Program-made: the position numbers and the translations under genes
Shown: positions 53,868-62,518 of the stretch, one piece after another
How positions within the stretch are numbered: position 1 is the stretch's first letter
How the letters are laid out: the number at the start of each line of letters is the position of its first letter
Notes under the pieces: generated by a model
What the model was told of the DNA's origin: nothing
The model's input: only the letters and a program-made list of their open reading frames with translations
The model's database searches: none
From: M55B112 sp040880545
GTDB lineage: Bacteria; Bacteroidota; Bacteroidia; Bacteroidales; GCA-2748055
Length of the DNA: 64,000 bases
Reading direction: 5' to 3'
Assembly: GCA_040880545.1 (NCBI GenBank)
Contig: JBBDIE010000151.1
Location: 20,650 to 84,649, forward strand

Positions 53868-55031
53868 ATGTTAGATTTCTCCGATACAAAAACAGCCTTT
53901 GCCATAAAGTCAGACAGGGACATCCGGCGGGCATATTTCATGTATAAAATAATATCCTATCCCTGGCTGGTAAAAATTGCCAACCCATTGCTGAAGGTTG
54001 CCTCTGCCATTCGGCTGCCCATAAACTGGATCGTCAAGCCAACCGTGTATGCGCAATTTTGCGGAGGAGAGACCATCGAGGACTGTACACCTGTAATTGA
54101 AAGGATCAAAAAAGGAAATGTACATGCCATTCTTGATTATTCCGTGGAAGGAAGTGAGGAGGAAAAAGCGATCAATGAAGCGTTGGAAGAGACGCTTCGG
54201 GTAATCGATTATGCATCAACCAACGACAACATACCCTTTACCGTATTTAAACCGACAGCATTTGCAAAAAGCAAAGCACTTGAAATTCTGAGTACTTCCC
54301 AGAACCCGGATGATGAGAGCCTGCGCGAAGGAGAAAAATTCAGGAACCGGGTGGAGCAGCTCTGCAAAAAAGCTTACGGTTATGACATACCCATCATGAT
54401 CGATGCTGAAGATTCCTGGTACCAGGAGTTCATCGATAAGGTTGTGTTGGAGATGATGTCCAGGTACAACAAAAAAAGACCGATTGTTTTCAATACCTAC
54501 CAAATGTACCGCAAAGACAGGCTCTCAAGGTTAAAGCAGGATCATCACCAGGCCAGGAAAGAGAAATTCTACCTGGGCGCTAAATTTGTACGGGGTGCCT
54601 ATATGGAGAAAGAAAGAGAGCGGGCGGAATTGATGGGCTATGAAGATCCTATCCAGCCCGATAAAGCGGCCACGGACCGCGACTATAACCTTGCACTGAA
54701 ATATACACTGGAGAACCTGGAAGATACAGCTGTGTTTAACGGGACCCACAATGAAGAGAGCAGTCGATTCATGGCGGAATTGATGGACGAACTGAAGATC
54801 CCGAGAGATGATCATCGATGTTGGTTTTCGCAATTGTACGGAATGAGTGACCACATCAGTTTCAACCTGGCCGCCGAAGGGTACAATGTGGCCAAGTATG
54901 TCCCTTACGGACCGGTCAGATTTGTGCTTCCCTACCTGATGAGAAGAGCCGAAGAGAACACATCCGTAAAGGGTCAGACCAGTCGTGAACTGATGTTGCT
55001 GAAGAAGGAAAGAAACCGAAGAAAGCGGTAG
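53868..55031 (+). CDS. Proline dehydrogenase
   Basis: A monofunctional FAD-dependent proline dehydrogenase that oxidises proline to pyrroline-5-carboxylate. The TIM-barrel signatures are MIDAEDSWYQ, VFNTYQMY, GAKFVRGAYMEKERERA, THNEES and the C-terminal YVPYGPVRFVLPYLMRRAEENT. At 387 residues it has the N-terminal extension seen in Bacteroidota homologues. The P5C dehydrogenase is not in this window. Confidence 0.94.
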   Translation: MLDFSDTKTAFAIKSDRDIRRAYFMYKIISYPWLVKIANPLLKVASAIRLPINWIVKPTVYAQFCGGETIEDCTPVIERIKKGNVHAILDYSVEGSEEEKAINEALEETLRVIDYASTNDNIPFTVFKPTAFAKSKALEILSTSQNPDDESLREGEKFRNRVEQLCKKAYGYDIPIMIDAEDSWYQEFIDKVVLEMMSRYNKKRPIVFNTYQMYRKDRLSRLKQDHHQARKEKFYLGAKFVRGAYMEKERERAELMGYEDPIQPDKAATDRDYNLALKYTLENLEDTAVFNGTHNEESSRFMAELMDELKIPRDDHRCWFSQLYGMSDHISFNLAAEGYNVAKYVPYGPVRFVLPYLMRRAEENTSVKGQTSRELMLLKKERNRRKR

Positions 55032-55067
55032 AAATTTCTTACATTTGTCTGAATAACCCACTCAGAC

Positions 55068-55550
55068 ATGAAAATTGATAATCAACGGAATATATACCGC
55101 ATCTGGTTGCGGAAACTGGTATTTACCATCATCTTTACCGCTTCCATCGTAGCCGTGATATTCCTGAACATATTTGAACAACCTGATTCCCCGATCACAA
55201 AATACCACCTGATCATTGCCATCTCAGCAGTTTTTATAGTGATGAGTATCATCGGGGTTCTTCGTAATCCCTATTATTTCTACTTCGACGACACCAATGA
55301 TGTTTTGATTTTTCGGTATTATCCTGCCGGCATTTTCAACAGCAGGAAGAATTCGGTTCAGATACCCAAAGAGCATTTTGTCAGATTCGAAATTACAAAG
55401 TACTTTCTGAGGACCGAGGAGAAGCTTATTTTATATCAGCATTACAGGAACAAAATTGCGAAATATCCTCCCATCTGTCTTTCGGCTGTGGATAAAACAG
55501 ACAGGGAAAAACTGAAGAACACGCTGCAACGTTACAGCCGGAAAGTTTAA
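55068..55550 (+). CDS. Conserved two-helix membrane protein, function unknown
   Basis: A 160-residue protein with two transmembrane helices (LVFTIIFTASIVAVIFLNIF and YHLIIAISAVFIVMSIIGVL) and a C-terminal soluble part (about residues 65-160) with PYYFYFDDTNDVLIFRYYPAG. The soluble part resembles a PH-like/bPH fold in its strand pattern, which I offer only as a guess. It lies 36 bases after the proline dehydrogenase gene. Confidence 0.75.
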   Translation: MKIDNQRNIYRIWLRKLVFTIIFTASIVAVIFLNIFEQPDSPITKYHLIIAISAVFIVMSIIGVLRNPYYFYFDDTNDVLIFRYYPAGIFNSRKNSVQIPKEHFVRFEITKYFLRTEEKLILYQHYRNKIAKYPPICLSAVDKTDREKLKNTLQRYSRKV

Positions 55551-55577
55551 AAATTTACCGTTTAACCTCCGATATTT

Positions 55578-55668
55578 TCCATGTTCATCACATTAATAAT
55601 GTACCTGGGTGTGGAGGGTATGCGACACGGTAAAGTCGCGGACATGAATGCGTGAGGTTGAACATGGA
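55578..55668 (+). other. Nested inverted repeats upstream of dprA, possible structured RNA
   Basis: TCCATGTTCA (55578-55587) pairs perfectly with TGAACATGGA (55659-55668). Between them are ACATTA-A-TAATGT (55590-55602) and GCGAC/GTCGC with an 8-base loop (55622-55639). A competing pair, AACCTC (55564-55569) with GAGGTT (55654-55659), overlaps the outer stem. The region ends 40 bases before the dprA start. Confidence 0.45.
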
Positions 55669-55708
55669 TACTGCATCCGGTAATTTCTTAAACGCCAGTT
55701 AATTGAAG

Positions 55709-56836
55709 ATGAACAATGATCCACGGTTGTACCAGATGGCCTTGACCCTGATCCCGAAGATCGGAGCGATTACAGCCAGGAAACTGATCGCCTATGTGGG
55801 CTCCCCGGAGGGTGTATTCAGTGAACGTCCTGCCAGCCTGCGAAAAATTCCTGGTATTGGAGAATACCTGGCCGGCCAGGTAACCACGAAGAATTATATT
55901 GCAGAAGCCGAGGCTGAACTTGAAAACATGCAGAAGTTCAAAATCGCATCGGTCTATTACCGGGATGCAGGGTATCCCTGGCGACTGAAAAACTGTGACG
56001 ATGGTCCTCTTCTGCTATTCTACCGCGGCATCCCCGATTTTAACAGGGTGAAGTTCCTCAGTGTAGTGGGTACACGAAACGCAACCTCTTACGGACGGGA
56101 GGTTTGCGGAAACATTATTGCAGAACTGGCAGCAAAGTATCCTGAACTGGTCATTGTAAGCGGACTTGCTTACGGGATCGATATTTCTGCCCACCGTATG
56201 GCATTGGAATATGGGCTGGACACCTTTGCCGTTCTGGCCCATGGATTAAATACCATTTACCCTGCCAGCCATACGGATGCTGCCATACGGATCATGAACC
56301 AGGGAGCCCTGTTGTCCGATTTTCATTCAACCGTTAAACCTGAAAGAAATAACTTCCTGCGCCGTAACAGAATTATTGCCGGACTGTCGGAAGCCACGGT
56401 CGTCATTGAATCGGGTAACAAGGGAGGTGCCCTGATCACGGCCGAAATTGCATCTTCATACAATCGCGAAGTATTTGCGGTCCCGGGCAGAACCACCGAC
56501 ACCAATTCCACCGGTTGCAACCGGCTCATCCAGGATAATGTGGCTGCCCTGGTGGAAAAAGGGTCCGACATCGAGAAATTACTGGGTTGGGAAACAAGCG
56601 CCGAACCTGTCGAACCACAAAATATTATAACCACACCCCTCTCAAAAGAGGAAACCCTGATCCTGAATGCCCTTTCCGAAGATCCCGGCCTGGGACAGGA
56701 GATCCTTGGATTACGCACCGGGATACCGCTCCCAAAACTTGCAGGTACCCTGCTGCTAATGGAACTTCGTAACTGGATCGTAGTGATGCCGGGAAATTTG
56801 TACAGGTGTGCCGTTAAGTGGGAGCGTAAAATTTAA
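55709..56836 (+). CDS. dprA: DNA-processing protein DprA
   Basis: DprA binds incoming single-stranded DNA in transformation and loads RecA. An N-terminal helix-hairpin-helix region (LIPKIGAITARKLIAYVG) is followed by the Rossmann-fold domain with VVGTRNATSYGREV, SGLAYGIDISAHRMAL, HGLNTIYPASH and VIESGNKGGALITAEIA. A C-terminal winged-helix domain (about residues 310-375) closes it. An in-frame TTG at 55703 precedes the ATG at 55709, which is preferred. Confidence 0.96.
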   Translation: MNNDPRLYQMALTLIPKIGAITARKLIAYVGSPEGVFSERPASLRKIPGIGEYLAGQVTTKNYIAEAEAELENMQKFKIASVYYRDAGYPWRLKNCDDGPLLLFYRGIPDFNRVKFLSVVGTRNATSYGREVCGNIIAELAAKYPELVIVSGLAYGIDISAHRMALEYGLDTFAVLAHGLNTIYPASHTDAAIRIMNQGALLSDFHSTVKPERNNFLRRNRIIAGLSEATVVIESGNKGGALITAEIASSYNREVFAVPGRTTDTNSTGCNRLIQDNVAALVEKGSDIEKLLGWETSAEPVEPQNIITTPLSKEETLILNALSEDPGLGQEILGLRTGIPLPKLAGTLLLMELRNWIVVMPGNLYRCAVKWERKI

Positions 56837-56914
56837 AACAGCCAATTTGTAATTCTACTTTCATAGATATTATCAAATAAGTACATTTGTCGCTCCTTTC
56901 ATTAAAGATATTCA

Positions 56915-56922
56915 TAAATTTG
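56915..56922 (+). promoter_or_regulatory. -7 promoter element for gdhA
   Basis: TAAATTTG is an exact TAnnTTTG match 27 bases before the gdhA ATG. A second exact match, TACATTTG, lies at 56882-56889 and may be an alternative start. Neither has an obvious -33 TTTG. Confidence 0.45.
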
Positions 56923-56949
56923 TCACGAAACTGTAAAATTTAAAATTAA

Positions 56950-58287
56950 ATGGATCTAATTATTGAACAATTCATGGCCCGTATCAGGGCAAAAAATCCA
57001 GCAGAACCCGAATTTCACCAGGCCGTACAGGAGGTAGCTGAATCTTTGATTCCTTTTATCGAGGAAAATCCAATTTACAAACATTCCAGGGTGCTTGAAC
57101 GAATTGCCGAACCGGAGCGGGTGATTATCTTCAGGGTTCCCTGGATCAATGACAAAGGAGAGGTGGAGATTAACCGCGGATACCGGATTGAGATGAATTC
57201 AGCCATCGGTCCGTACAAGGGCGGTTTGCGTTTTCACCCCACTGTCAATCTTGGAATTCTCAAATTCCTGGCATTCGAACAGGTCTTTAAAAATAGTCTG
57301 ACTACCCTGCCCATGGGCGGAGGCAAAGGGGGATCAGATTTTGATCCCAAAGGTAAATCAGACAACGAAGTGATGCATTTCTGCCAGAGCTTCATGACAG
57401 AATTAAACCGGCATATTGGACCGAATACTGATGTTCCGGCCGGTGATATTGGGGTGGGTGGACGTGAGATCGGTTACCTTTTTGGCCAGTACAAGCGTAT
57501 TAAAAATGAATTCACCGGTGTACTTACAGGCAAGGGACTTGAATGGGGAGGCAGCCTGATCAGGCCGGAAGCGACAGGTTTTGGCGCTGTTTATTTTGCC
57601 CAGGAGATGCTTGCTACCAAGGACGACTCATTGAAAGGAAAAGTCTGTTCCGTTTCCGGTTCAGGGAATGTGGCGCAATACACCACCCAAAAGGCAACTG
57701 AACTGGGTGCTAAAGTAGTTACACTTTCTGATTCAGGTGGTTTCATCCACGATCCGGAAGGCATAGATGAAGAGAAACTGGCCTGGGTCATGGAACTTAA
57801 AAATATCCGGCGTGGTAGGATCAGCGAATATGCTGAGAAATTTTCGTGTGAATACCATGAAGGCAAACGTCCATGGATCATTTCTTGCGATGTGGCCTTC
57901 CCTTCAGCAACTGAAAACGAGGTTCACAAGGTGGATGCTGAGACCCTGGTTAAAAATAACTGCAGAGTGATCAGCGAAGGAGCCAACATGCCATCAACAC
58001 CCGAAGCCATTGAGATATACCAGCAAAACAAACTGTTGTATGGCCCGGGTAAAGCAGCAAATGCAGGGGGTGTTGCCGTATCCGGACTGGAAATGACACA
58101 AAACTCCATGCGGCTGCCCTGGAGTCGGGAAGAGGTAGACGAGCGGCTGCATACCATCATGAAAAACATCCATGCAACCTGTGTGAAATATGGAAGTGAA
58201 GGGGAATATATCGATTATGTTAAAGGTGCCAATATTGGCGGCTTCGTAAAAGTGGCCAATGCCATGCTCGCCCAGGGGGTGGTTTAG
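56950..58287 (+). CDS. gdhA: Glutamate dehydrogenase, NADP-type
   Basis: GdhA makes glutamate from 2-oxoglutarate and ammonia. The 445-residue hexameric-type enzyme has the substrate-binding GPYKGGLRFHPTV, the catalytic-lysine region PMGGGKGGSDFDP, DVPAGDIGVGGREIG and the dinucleotide fold VSGSGNVAQY. Size and motifs match the biosynthetic 450-residue class. It is monocistronic, with promoter elements upstream and a terminator downstream. Confidence 0.97.
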   Translation: MDLIIEQFMARIRAKNPAEPEFHQAVQEVAESLIPFIEENPIYKHSRVLERIAEPERVIIFRVPWINDKGEVEINRGYRIEMNSAIGPYKGGLRFHPTVNLGILKFLAFEQVFKNSLTTLPMGGGKGGSDFDPKGKSDNEVMHFCQSFMTELNRHIGPNTDVPAGDIGVGGREIGYLFGQYKRIKNEFTGVLTGKGLEWGGSLIRPEATGFGAVYFAQEMLATKDDSLKGKVCSVSGSGNVAQYTTQKATELGAKVVTLSDSGGFIHDPEGIDEEKLAWVMELKNIRRGRISEYAEKFSCEYHEGKRPWIISCDVAFPSATENEVHKVDAETLVKNNCRVISEGANMPSTPEAIEIYQQNKLLYGPGKAANAGGVAVSGLEMTQNSMRLPWSREEVDERLHTIMKNIHATCVKYGSEGEYIDYVKGANIGGFVKVANAMLAQGVV

Positions 58288-58309
58288 CAGAATTTTATCA
58301 TACAACCAG

Positions 58310-58346
58310 AAAGCTGCCTGAAAGATATTTTTCAGACAGCTTTTTG
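58310..58346 (+). terminator. Intrinsic terminator of gdhA
   Basis: AAAGCTG and CTGAAA (from 58310) pair with TTTCAG and CAGCTTT (to 58343) across one C-A mismatch, followed by a T run at 58341-58345. Confidence 0.8.
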
Positions 58347-58359
58347 TTTAAGAACGGCT

Positions 58360-58379
58360 TTCCGTGTGCGCACACGGAA
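58360..58379. repeat. 20-bp perfect palindrome
   Basis: TTCCGTGTGC followed directly by its reverse complement. It lies 15 bases after the gdhA terminator and about 95 bases before tatD. It may be a dimeric-protein binding site; there is no U-tract. Confidence 0.6.
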
Positions 58380-58457
58380 CCTTATTTGGATACCCGGACC
58401 ATGTTGTACAAAGGCTGAAATGCTGTATAGCCTGTTTTTTACCCATAAAAGATTAAT

Positions 58458-58465
58458 TAAGTTTG
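58458..58465 (+). promoter_or_regulatory. -7 promoter element for tatD-ansA
   Basis: TAAGTTTG is an exact TAnnTTTG match ending 7 bases before the tatD ATG, so the transcript would have only a few leader bases. Confidence 0.45.
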
Positions 58466-58472
58466 CACAAGT

Positions 58473-59258
58473 ATGGAATATGAATTCATTGATACGCATG
58501 CACACCTTTATTTAAAGGCCTTTAAGAATGATCTTGAAGCGGTGATGGCGCGTGCTTCGGCCAATGGGGTAACACGCATTTTCCTGCCCAATCTCGACAG
58601 CGCGTCCATAGACGAGATGCACAAAATATGCAGTCAGTACGAAGGAATCTGCTTTCCGATGATGGGGCTTCACCCCACTTCAGTAAAGGAGAATTACCAG
58701 GATGAACTTGCGATTATCCGGGAAAAAACGGATAACAACAGGTACATCGCCATTGGTGAGATCGGTATTGACCTATACTGGGACAAGACCTACCTTGAAC
58801 AACAGCGGGACGCGTTCCGGACCCAACTCAGGTGGGCCAAACAACAAAGTCTTCCGGTGGTCATCCACGCAAGGGATTCTTTCGAGGAGATCTTTGAAAT
58901 CATGGATCAGGAACACGCCCCGGGGTTAACCGGTGTATTCCACAGCTTTACTGGAAATATGGATCAACTCAGAAAGATTCTGGCTTACGGATTCTATGTG
59001 GGCATTAACGGGATCGTAACGTTCAAAAATGCAGGTCTGGAGGAGGTTGTTAAAGAGATACCGGAAGACCGGCTGCTCATAGAGACTGATGCCCCCTATC
59101 TGGCACCTGTTCCTTACCGGGGGAAGCGGAATGAAAGTTCTTATGTAACGGAAGTGGCCGGGAAAATTGCGCAAATTATTGATAGAAATATCGCCGGGGT
59201 GGCATCCCTTACAACAAAAAATGCACTGAATCTTTTTAAGAAAGCGGTTACTGAATGA
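58473..59258 (+). CDS. TatD-family metal-dependent hydrolase/DNase
   Basis: A TIM-barrel amidohydrolase-type protein with the metal ligands in FIDTHAHLYL, the acid in AIGEIGIDLYWD, VIHARDSF, GVFHSFTGN and the final aspartate of LIETDAPYL. TatD enzymes act as 3'-5' DNases in repair. Length is 261 residues. Its stop overlaps the ansA start (ATGA), so the two are coupled. Confidence 0.94.
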   Translation: MEYEFIDTHAHLYLKAFKNDLEAVMARASANGVTRIFLPNLDSASIDEMHKICSQYEGICFPMMGLHPTSVKENYQDELAIIREKTDNNRYIAIGEIGIDLYWDKTYLEQQRDAFRTQLRWAKQQSLPVVIHARDSFEEIFEIMDQEHAPGLTGVFHSFTGNMDQLRKILAYGFYVGINGIVTFKNAGLEEVVKEIPEDRLLIETDAPYLAPVPYRGKRNESSYVTEVAGKIAQIIDRNIAGVASLTTKNALNLFKKAVTE

Positions 59259-60289
59259 AAGACCAGAAAGGGATATTGCTGATTTATACCGGAGGTACCA
59301 TCGGAATGGAAAAGAAACCGGGAAACGGAGCCCTGGTACCTTTTGATTTTTCCAATATTCTGGAAAAAATCCCCGAACTGCAACGTTTCAGTTTTGAAAT
59401 TGATACCATACAGTTTAAATCTCCCGTGGACTCATCGGATATTCACCCTGGATTCTGGATCGAGATTGCCGATATTATTGAAGAAAATTACAACAAATAC
59501 CTCGGTTTTGTAATTCTCCACGGCACAGACACCATGGCATATTCTGCATCTGCCCTGAGCTTCATGCTTGAAAACCTTGCAAAACCGGTCATTTTTACCG
59601 GAGCCCAACTACCCATAGGGACCCTGAGAACCGATGGAAAGGAGAACCTGATCACCGCCATTGAAATTGCCGCCTCCCTGGAAAACGAAAGGCCGGTTGT
59701 ACCTGAGGTATGTATATATTTTGAGAGTAAACTTTACCGGGGAAACCGGACAACCAAAGTAAATGCAGAACATTTCAACGCTTTCCAGTCGGCCAACTAC
59801 CCATACCTGGCAAAAGCCGGTGTGAACCTTGTCTTTAACCGCGAATTCATTCGTTACCCTGAAAAGATTGAACCACTTGTGGTCCACAGGAAATTTTCAG
59901 ATCAACTTACCATCATCAAACTTTTTCCAGGTATCAACAGGAAATATATGGATTCGATCTTTCAAATTGAAAACCTGCGGGCAGTGATCCTGGAAACCTA
60001 TGGTTCGGGGAATGCTCCATCGGAAGAGTGGTTCATTAAACGCATAAAGGAAGCTGTGAACAGGGGAATTATCCTGTTGGATGTTACCCAATGCAGCCGG
60101 GGTAGTGTTGAATTAGGTATGTATCATACCAGTGTGGCACTACTCGAGGCAGGAGTTGTTAGCGGCTATGACATTACTACTGAAGCCGCTACAACAAAAT
60201 TGATGATCTTGCTGGCACAAAACCTGGAAACCGCAGAGATTAAAATACTTTTAAATAAATCACTCAAAGGAGAAATTACCCTCCACTAA
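59255..60289 (+). CDS. ansA: Type I (cytoplasmic) L-asparaginase
   Basis: Hydrolyses asparagine to aspartate and ammonia. Both catalytic threonine regions are present: IYTGGTIGM near the N terminus and LHGTDTMAYSASALSFML. GAQLPIGTLRTDGKEN and GSGNAP in the C-terminal domain also match. There is no signal peptide, which fits the type I enzyme. It forms an operon with the upstream TatD gene. Confidence 0.94.
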   Translation: MKDQKGILLIYTGGTIGMEKKPGNGALVPFDFSNILEKIPELQRFSFEIDTIQFKSPVDSSDIHPGFWIEIADIIEENYNKYLGFVILHGTDTMAYSASALSFMLENLAKPVIFTGAQLPIGTLRTDGKENLITAIEIAASLENERPVVPEVCIYFESKLYRGNRTTKVNAEHFNAFQSANYPYLAKAGVNLVFNREFIRYPEKIEPLVVHRKFSDQLTIIKLFPGINRKYMDSIFQIENLRAVILETYGSGNAPSEEWFIKRIKEAVNRGIILLDVTQCSRGSVELGMYHTSVALLEAGVVSGYDITTEAATTKLMILLAQNLETAEIKILLNKSLKGEITLH

Positions 60290-60409
60290 ATGAAAATTTA
60301 TAATTTTTTTGTATTTTGCGCCGCGATTCTCTTTACAATTCAGTAATTTAGCGATTTGTGCGTTCTTTGCATATAAATTACCCTTTCAGGGATGTAATTT
60401 TTTGATTTT

Positions 60410-60497
60410 GGAGAGGTGCAGGAGTGGTTGAACTGGCTCGCCTGGAAAGCGGGTGTACCTCAAAAGGGTACCGAGGGTTCGAATCCCTCTCTCTCCG
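60410..60497 (+). tRNA. tRNA-Ser (anticodon GGA)
   Basis: A class II tRNA of 88 bases. The acceptor GGAGAGG (60410-60416) pairs with TCTCTCC (60490-60496). The anticodon loop is CTGGAAA, flanked by CTCGC/GCGGG. A long variable arm (GTACC...GGTAC) precedes the T arm GAGGG-TTCGAAT-CCCTC. G60497 is the discriminator. The CCA end is not encoded. Confidence 0.95.
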
Positions 60498-60885
60498 CAA
60501 TTATATATTGCGAGAAAGGGTAACGAGGGTTCGAACNNNNNNNNNNNNNNNNNNNNNNNNNNNNNNNNNNNNNNNNNNNNNNNNNNNNNNNNNNNNNNNN
60601 NNNNNNNNNNNNNNNNNNNNNNNNNNNNNNNNNNNNATCCCTCTCTCTCCGCAATTATATATTGCGAGAAAGGGTAACGAGGGTTCGAACCGAGCACCAC
60701 AAGTGCGAGCTCACGAGAACTGACCAAAGGGAAGTTCGAGTAATCCCTCTCTCTCCGCAATTATATATTGCGAGAAAGGGTAACGAGGGTTCGAACCAAG
60801 CACCACAAGTGTGAGCTCACGAGAACTGACCAAAGGGAAGTTCGAGTAATCCCTCTCTCTAAGCAATTAATTATTGCGGAAAGGG
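60483..60885 (+). repeat. 106-bp tandem repeats derived from the tRNA-Ser 3' end, interrupted by an assembly gap
   Basis: Full units occupy 60637-60742 and 60743-60848 and differ at two positions. A first, partial unit begins inside the tRNA at 60483 and runs into the gap. A last, diverged partial unit starts at 60849. Each unit begins with the tRNA's ATCCCTCTCTCTCCGC, then a hairpin CGCAAT/ATTGCG, then a second T-arm-like GAGGGTTCGAAC, and ends GTTCGAGTA, recreating a T-arm-like junction. The 700 bases between ansA and exbB hold only the tRNA and this array. Confidence 0.9.
60537..60636. other. Assembly gap (100 N)
   Basis: Exactly 100 N within the tandem array, so the length is probably arbitrary. 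Continuing the repeat across it would need 52 bases plus any number of 106-base units. Confidence 0.95.
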
Positions 60886-60989
60886 TGAAAATAAAAGATC
60901 GAAGTGGGAGTCAGAATAGTTTATAAATGAAATATCGGATAATTTAAAACGTTTAATAATTTTAAGAAGTTTAACAAACATTAACAACA

Positions 60990-61814
60990 ATGAAAAAACT
61001 ATTTACATTAATAGCAGTTTTCGGGATGCTTACAATGGGAGCATCTGTATTTGCCCAGGAAGCCCCAGCGACTGAAACGTCTGCTGCTGATGATACCGCA
61101 CAGGTTGTTGAAGAAACGACCCCGGCCAGTGTTCCTGAAAGTGCTGCTGCTCCTGAGGAGAAAGAACAAGGTGGATTGGGTGTGTTACATACAAGTTTAA
61201 AAACCAAATTTATTGAAGGTGGTGCCGGATTTATGGGTGCTGTATTAATGACCCTTATTTTCGGTCTTGCACTAGCGTTCGAGCGTATTATTTACCTGAG
61301 TCTTGCATCAACAAACACCGAAAAACTATTGATTGCAGTTGAAGATGCACTTGCAGAAGGTGGCGTTGAGGCGGCAAAGGATGTTTGCCGTGAATCACGC
61401 GGACCTGTGGCAAGTATATTTTACCAGGGGCTCGACAGGGCCGATCAGGGAATCGATGTGGTTGAAAAATCAGTTATATCCTATGGTAGTGTTCAGATGG
61501 GACTTCTGGAGAAGAACCTGTCATGGATCTCCTTATTTATTTCAGTTGCGCCAATGCTTGGTTTCATGGGTACAGTAATTGGTATGATTCAGGCATTCGA
61601 CAAGATCCAGGAACAGGGAGACGTATCTCCCACCGTTGTGGCTGGTGGTATCAAGGTTGCGTTGATCACAACTGTAACTGGTCTTATTGTTGCAATCATT
61701 CTCCAGTTCTTCTACAACTATCTCATTTCCAAGGTGGATTCTATCGTGAACCGTATGGAAGATGCTTCCATTTCACTGGTGGACATGTTGGTAAAGCACA
61801 ATCTTAAAAAATAA
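60990..61814 (+). CDS. exbB: ExbB/TolQ/MotA-family proton channel protein
   Basis: ExbB forms the proton channel that powers TonB-dependent receptors. An N-terminal signal-like helix ending SVFAQ precedes an acidic, alanine-rich periplasmic segment (about residues 24-60). Three transmembrane helices of the MotA/TolQ type follow, with LGFMGTVIGMIQAF and VVAGGIKVALITTVTGLIVAI. The extra N-terminal region is usual in Bacteroidota members. It heads an operon with a small membrane protein and two ExbD genes. Confidence 0.93.
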   Translation: MKKLFTLIAVFGMLTMGASVFAQEAPATETSAADDTAQVVEETTPASVPESAAAPEEKEQGGLGVLHTSLKTKFIEGGAGFMGAVLMTLIFGLALAFERIIYLSLASTNTEKLLIAVEDALAEGGVEAAKDVCRESRGPVASIFYQGLDRADQGIDVVEKSVISYGSVQMGLLEKNLSWISLFISVAPMLGFMGTVIGMIQAFDKIQEQGDVSPTVVAGGIKVALITTVTGLIVAIILQFFYNYLISKVDSIVNRMEDASISLVDMLVKHNLKK

Positions 61815-61825
61815 AACAACAGACT

Positions 61826-62518
61826 ATGCCTCATTCTAAATTATCATCAATCGCATTATATGTGGTTGCAGCAATCTCGCTGATAGTCATACTGTTTTTC
61901 TATATAAGTCCAAAAACAGTCGACATCAACGAACTTGATGCACGCGTGCAACAGCTTCAGACTGAAGGGGTATTGGCTGAGCAGCCTGAGATGGAGACGC
62001 CTGCCGAACCGGATAGCCTGGAAGCTGAAAACCTCGAAACGTCTGAGGAGGGAACTGAAGAAGTTGCCGAAGAAGATTCAGCAGCCATGGAAGCAGCTCA
62101 GGAACCACAGGGACCAATCGTTGTGGTGGCACCGGAAGATGTGGATCTTAGAGACCATCTGAGTAACTGGGAGTTAATGGTGTATAAACGTACAGATTAT
62201 GCACTGCGATGGGCCTATATTTTACTGGCCATTGCAGCTATTGCAGCTATACTGTTCCCATTAATCACTATCGTAACCGATGTAAAAGCAATTTTGAGAC
62301 TGCTGGCGGTGCTGGCAACAGCTGCAGTATTGATTATACTCTCCTATTTTGCTTTTGCGTCAGATACACCCATCAGCATCATTGGATATACCGGTACTGA
62401 TAACAGTGACCCGACAACCCTGAAATGGATCGGAACAGGATTGTTTACCACGTATATTGTATTTGGTATAGCGCTGGTTTCGATACTCTATTTTGAAGTT
62501 GCTAACTTATTCAAATAA
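61826..62518 (+). CDS. Membrane protein of the exb operon, function unknown
   Basis: A 230-residue protein: one N-terminal helix (IALYVVAAISLIVILFFYI), a long acidic and proline-rich external segment (about residues 45-100, over 20 Glu or Asp), then three helices (WAYILLAIAAIAAILFPLI, LLAVLATAAVLIILSYFAF and TTYIVFGIALVSILYF). It is fixed between exbB and exbD, so it is probably an accessory of the motor complex. It is followed by a perfect palindrome. Confidence 0.8.
   Translation: MPHSKLSSIALYVVAAISLIVILFFYISPKTVDINELDARVQQLQTEGVLAEQPEMETPAEPDSLEAENLETSEEGTEEVAEEDSAAMEAAQEPQGPIVVVAPEDVDLRDHLSNWELMVYKRTDYALRWAYILLAIAAIAAILFPLITIVTDVKAILRLLAVLATAAVLIILSYFAFASDTPISIIGYTGTDNSDPTTLKWIGTGLFTTYIVFGIALVSILYFEVANLFK

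Noticed and set aside
60386..60760. Open reading frames running through the tRNA-Ser repeats and the N gap
   Set aside because: They are built from tRNA-derived repeats and unknown bases, with no protein-like composition.
60483..60885. The tandem array as a CRISPR
   Set aside because: Units are contiguous 106-bp copies with no variable spacers, and no cas genes are present.
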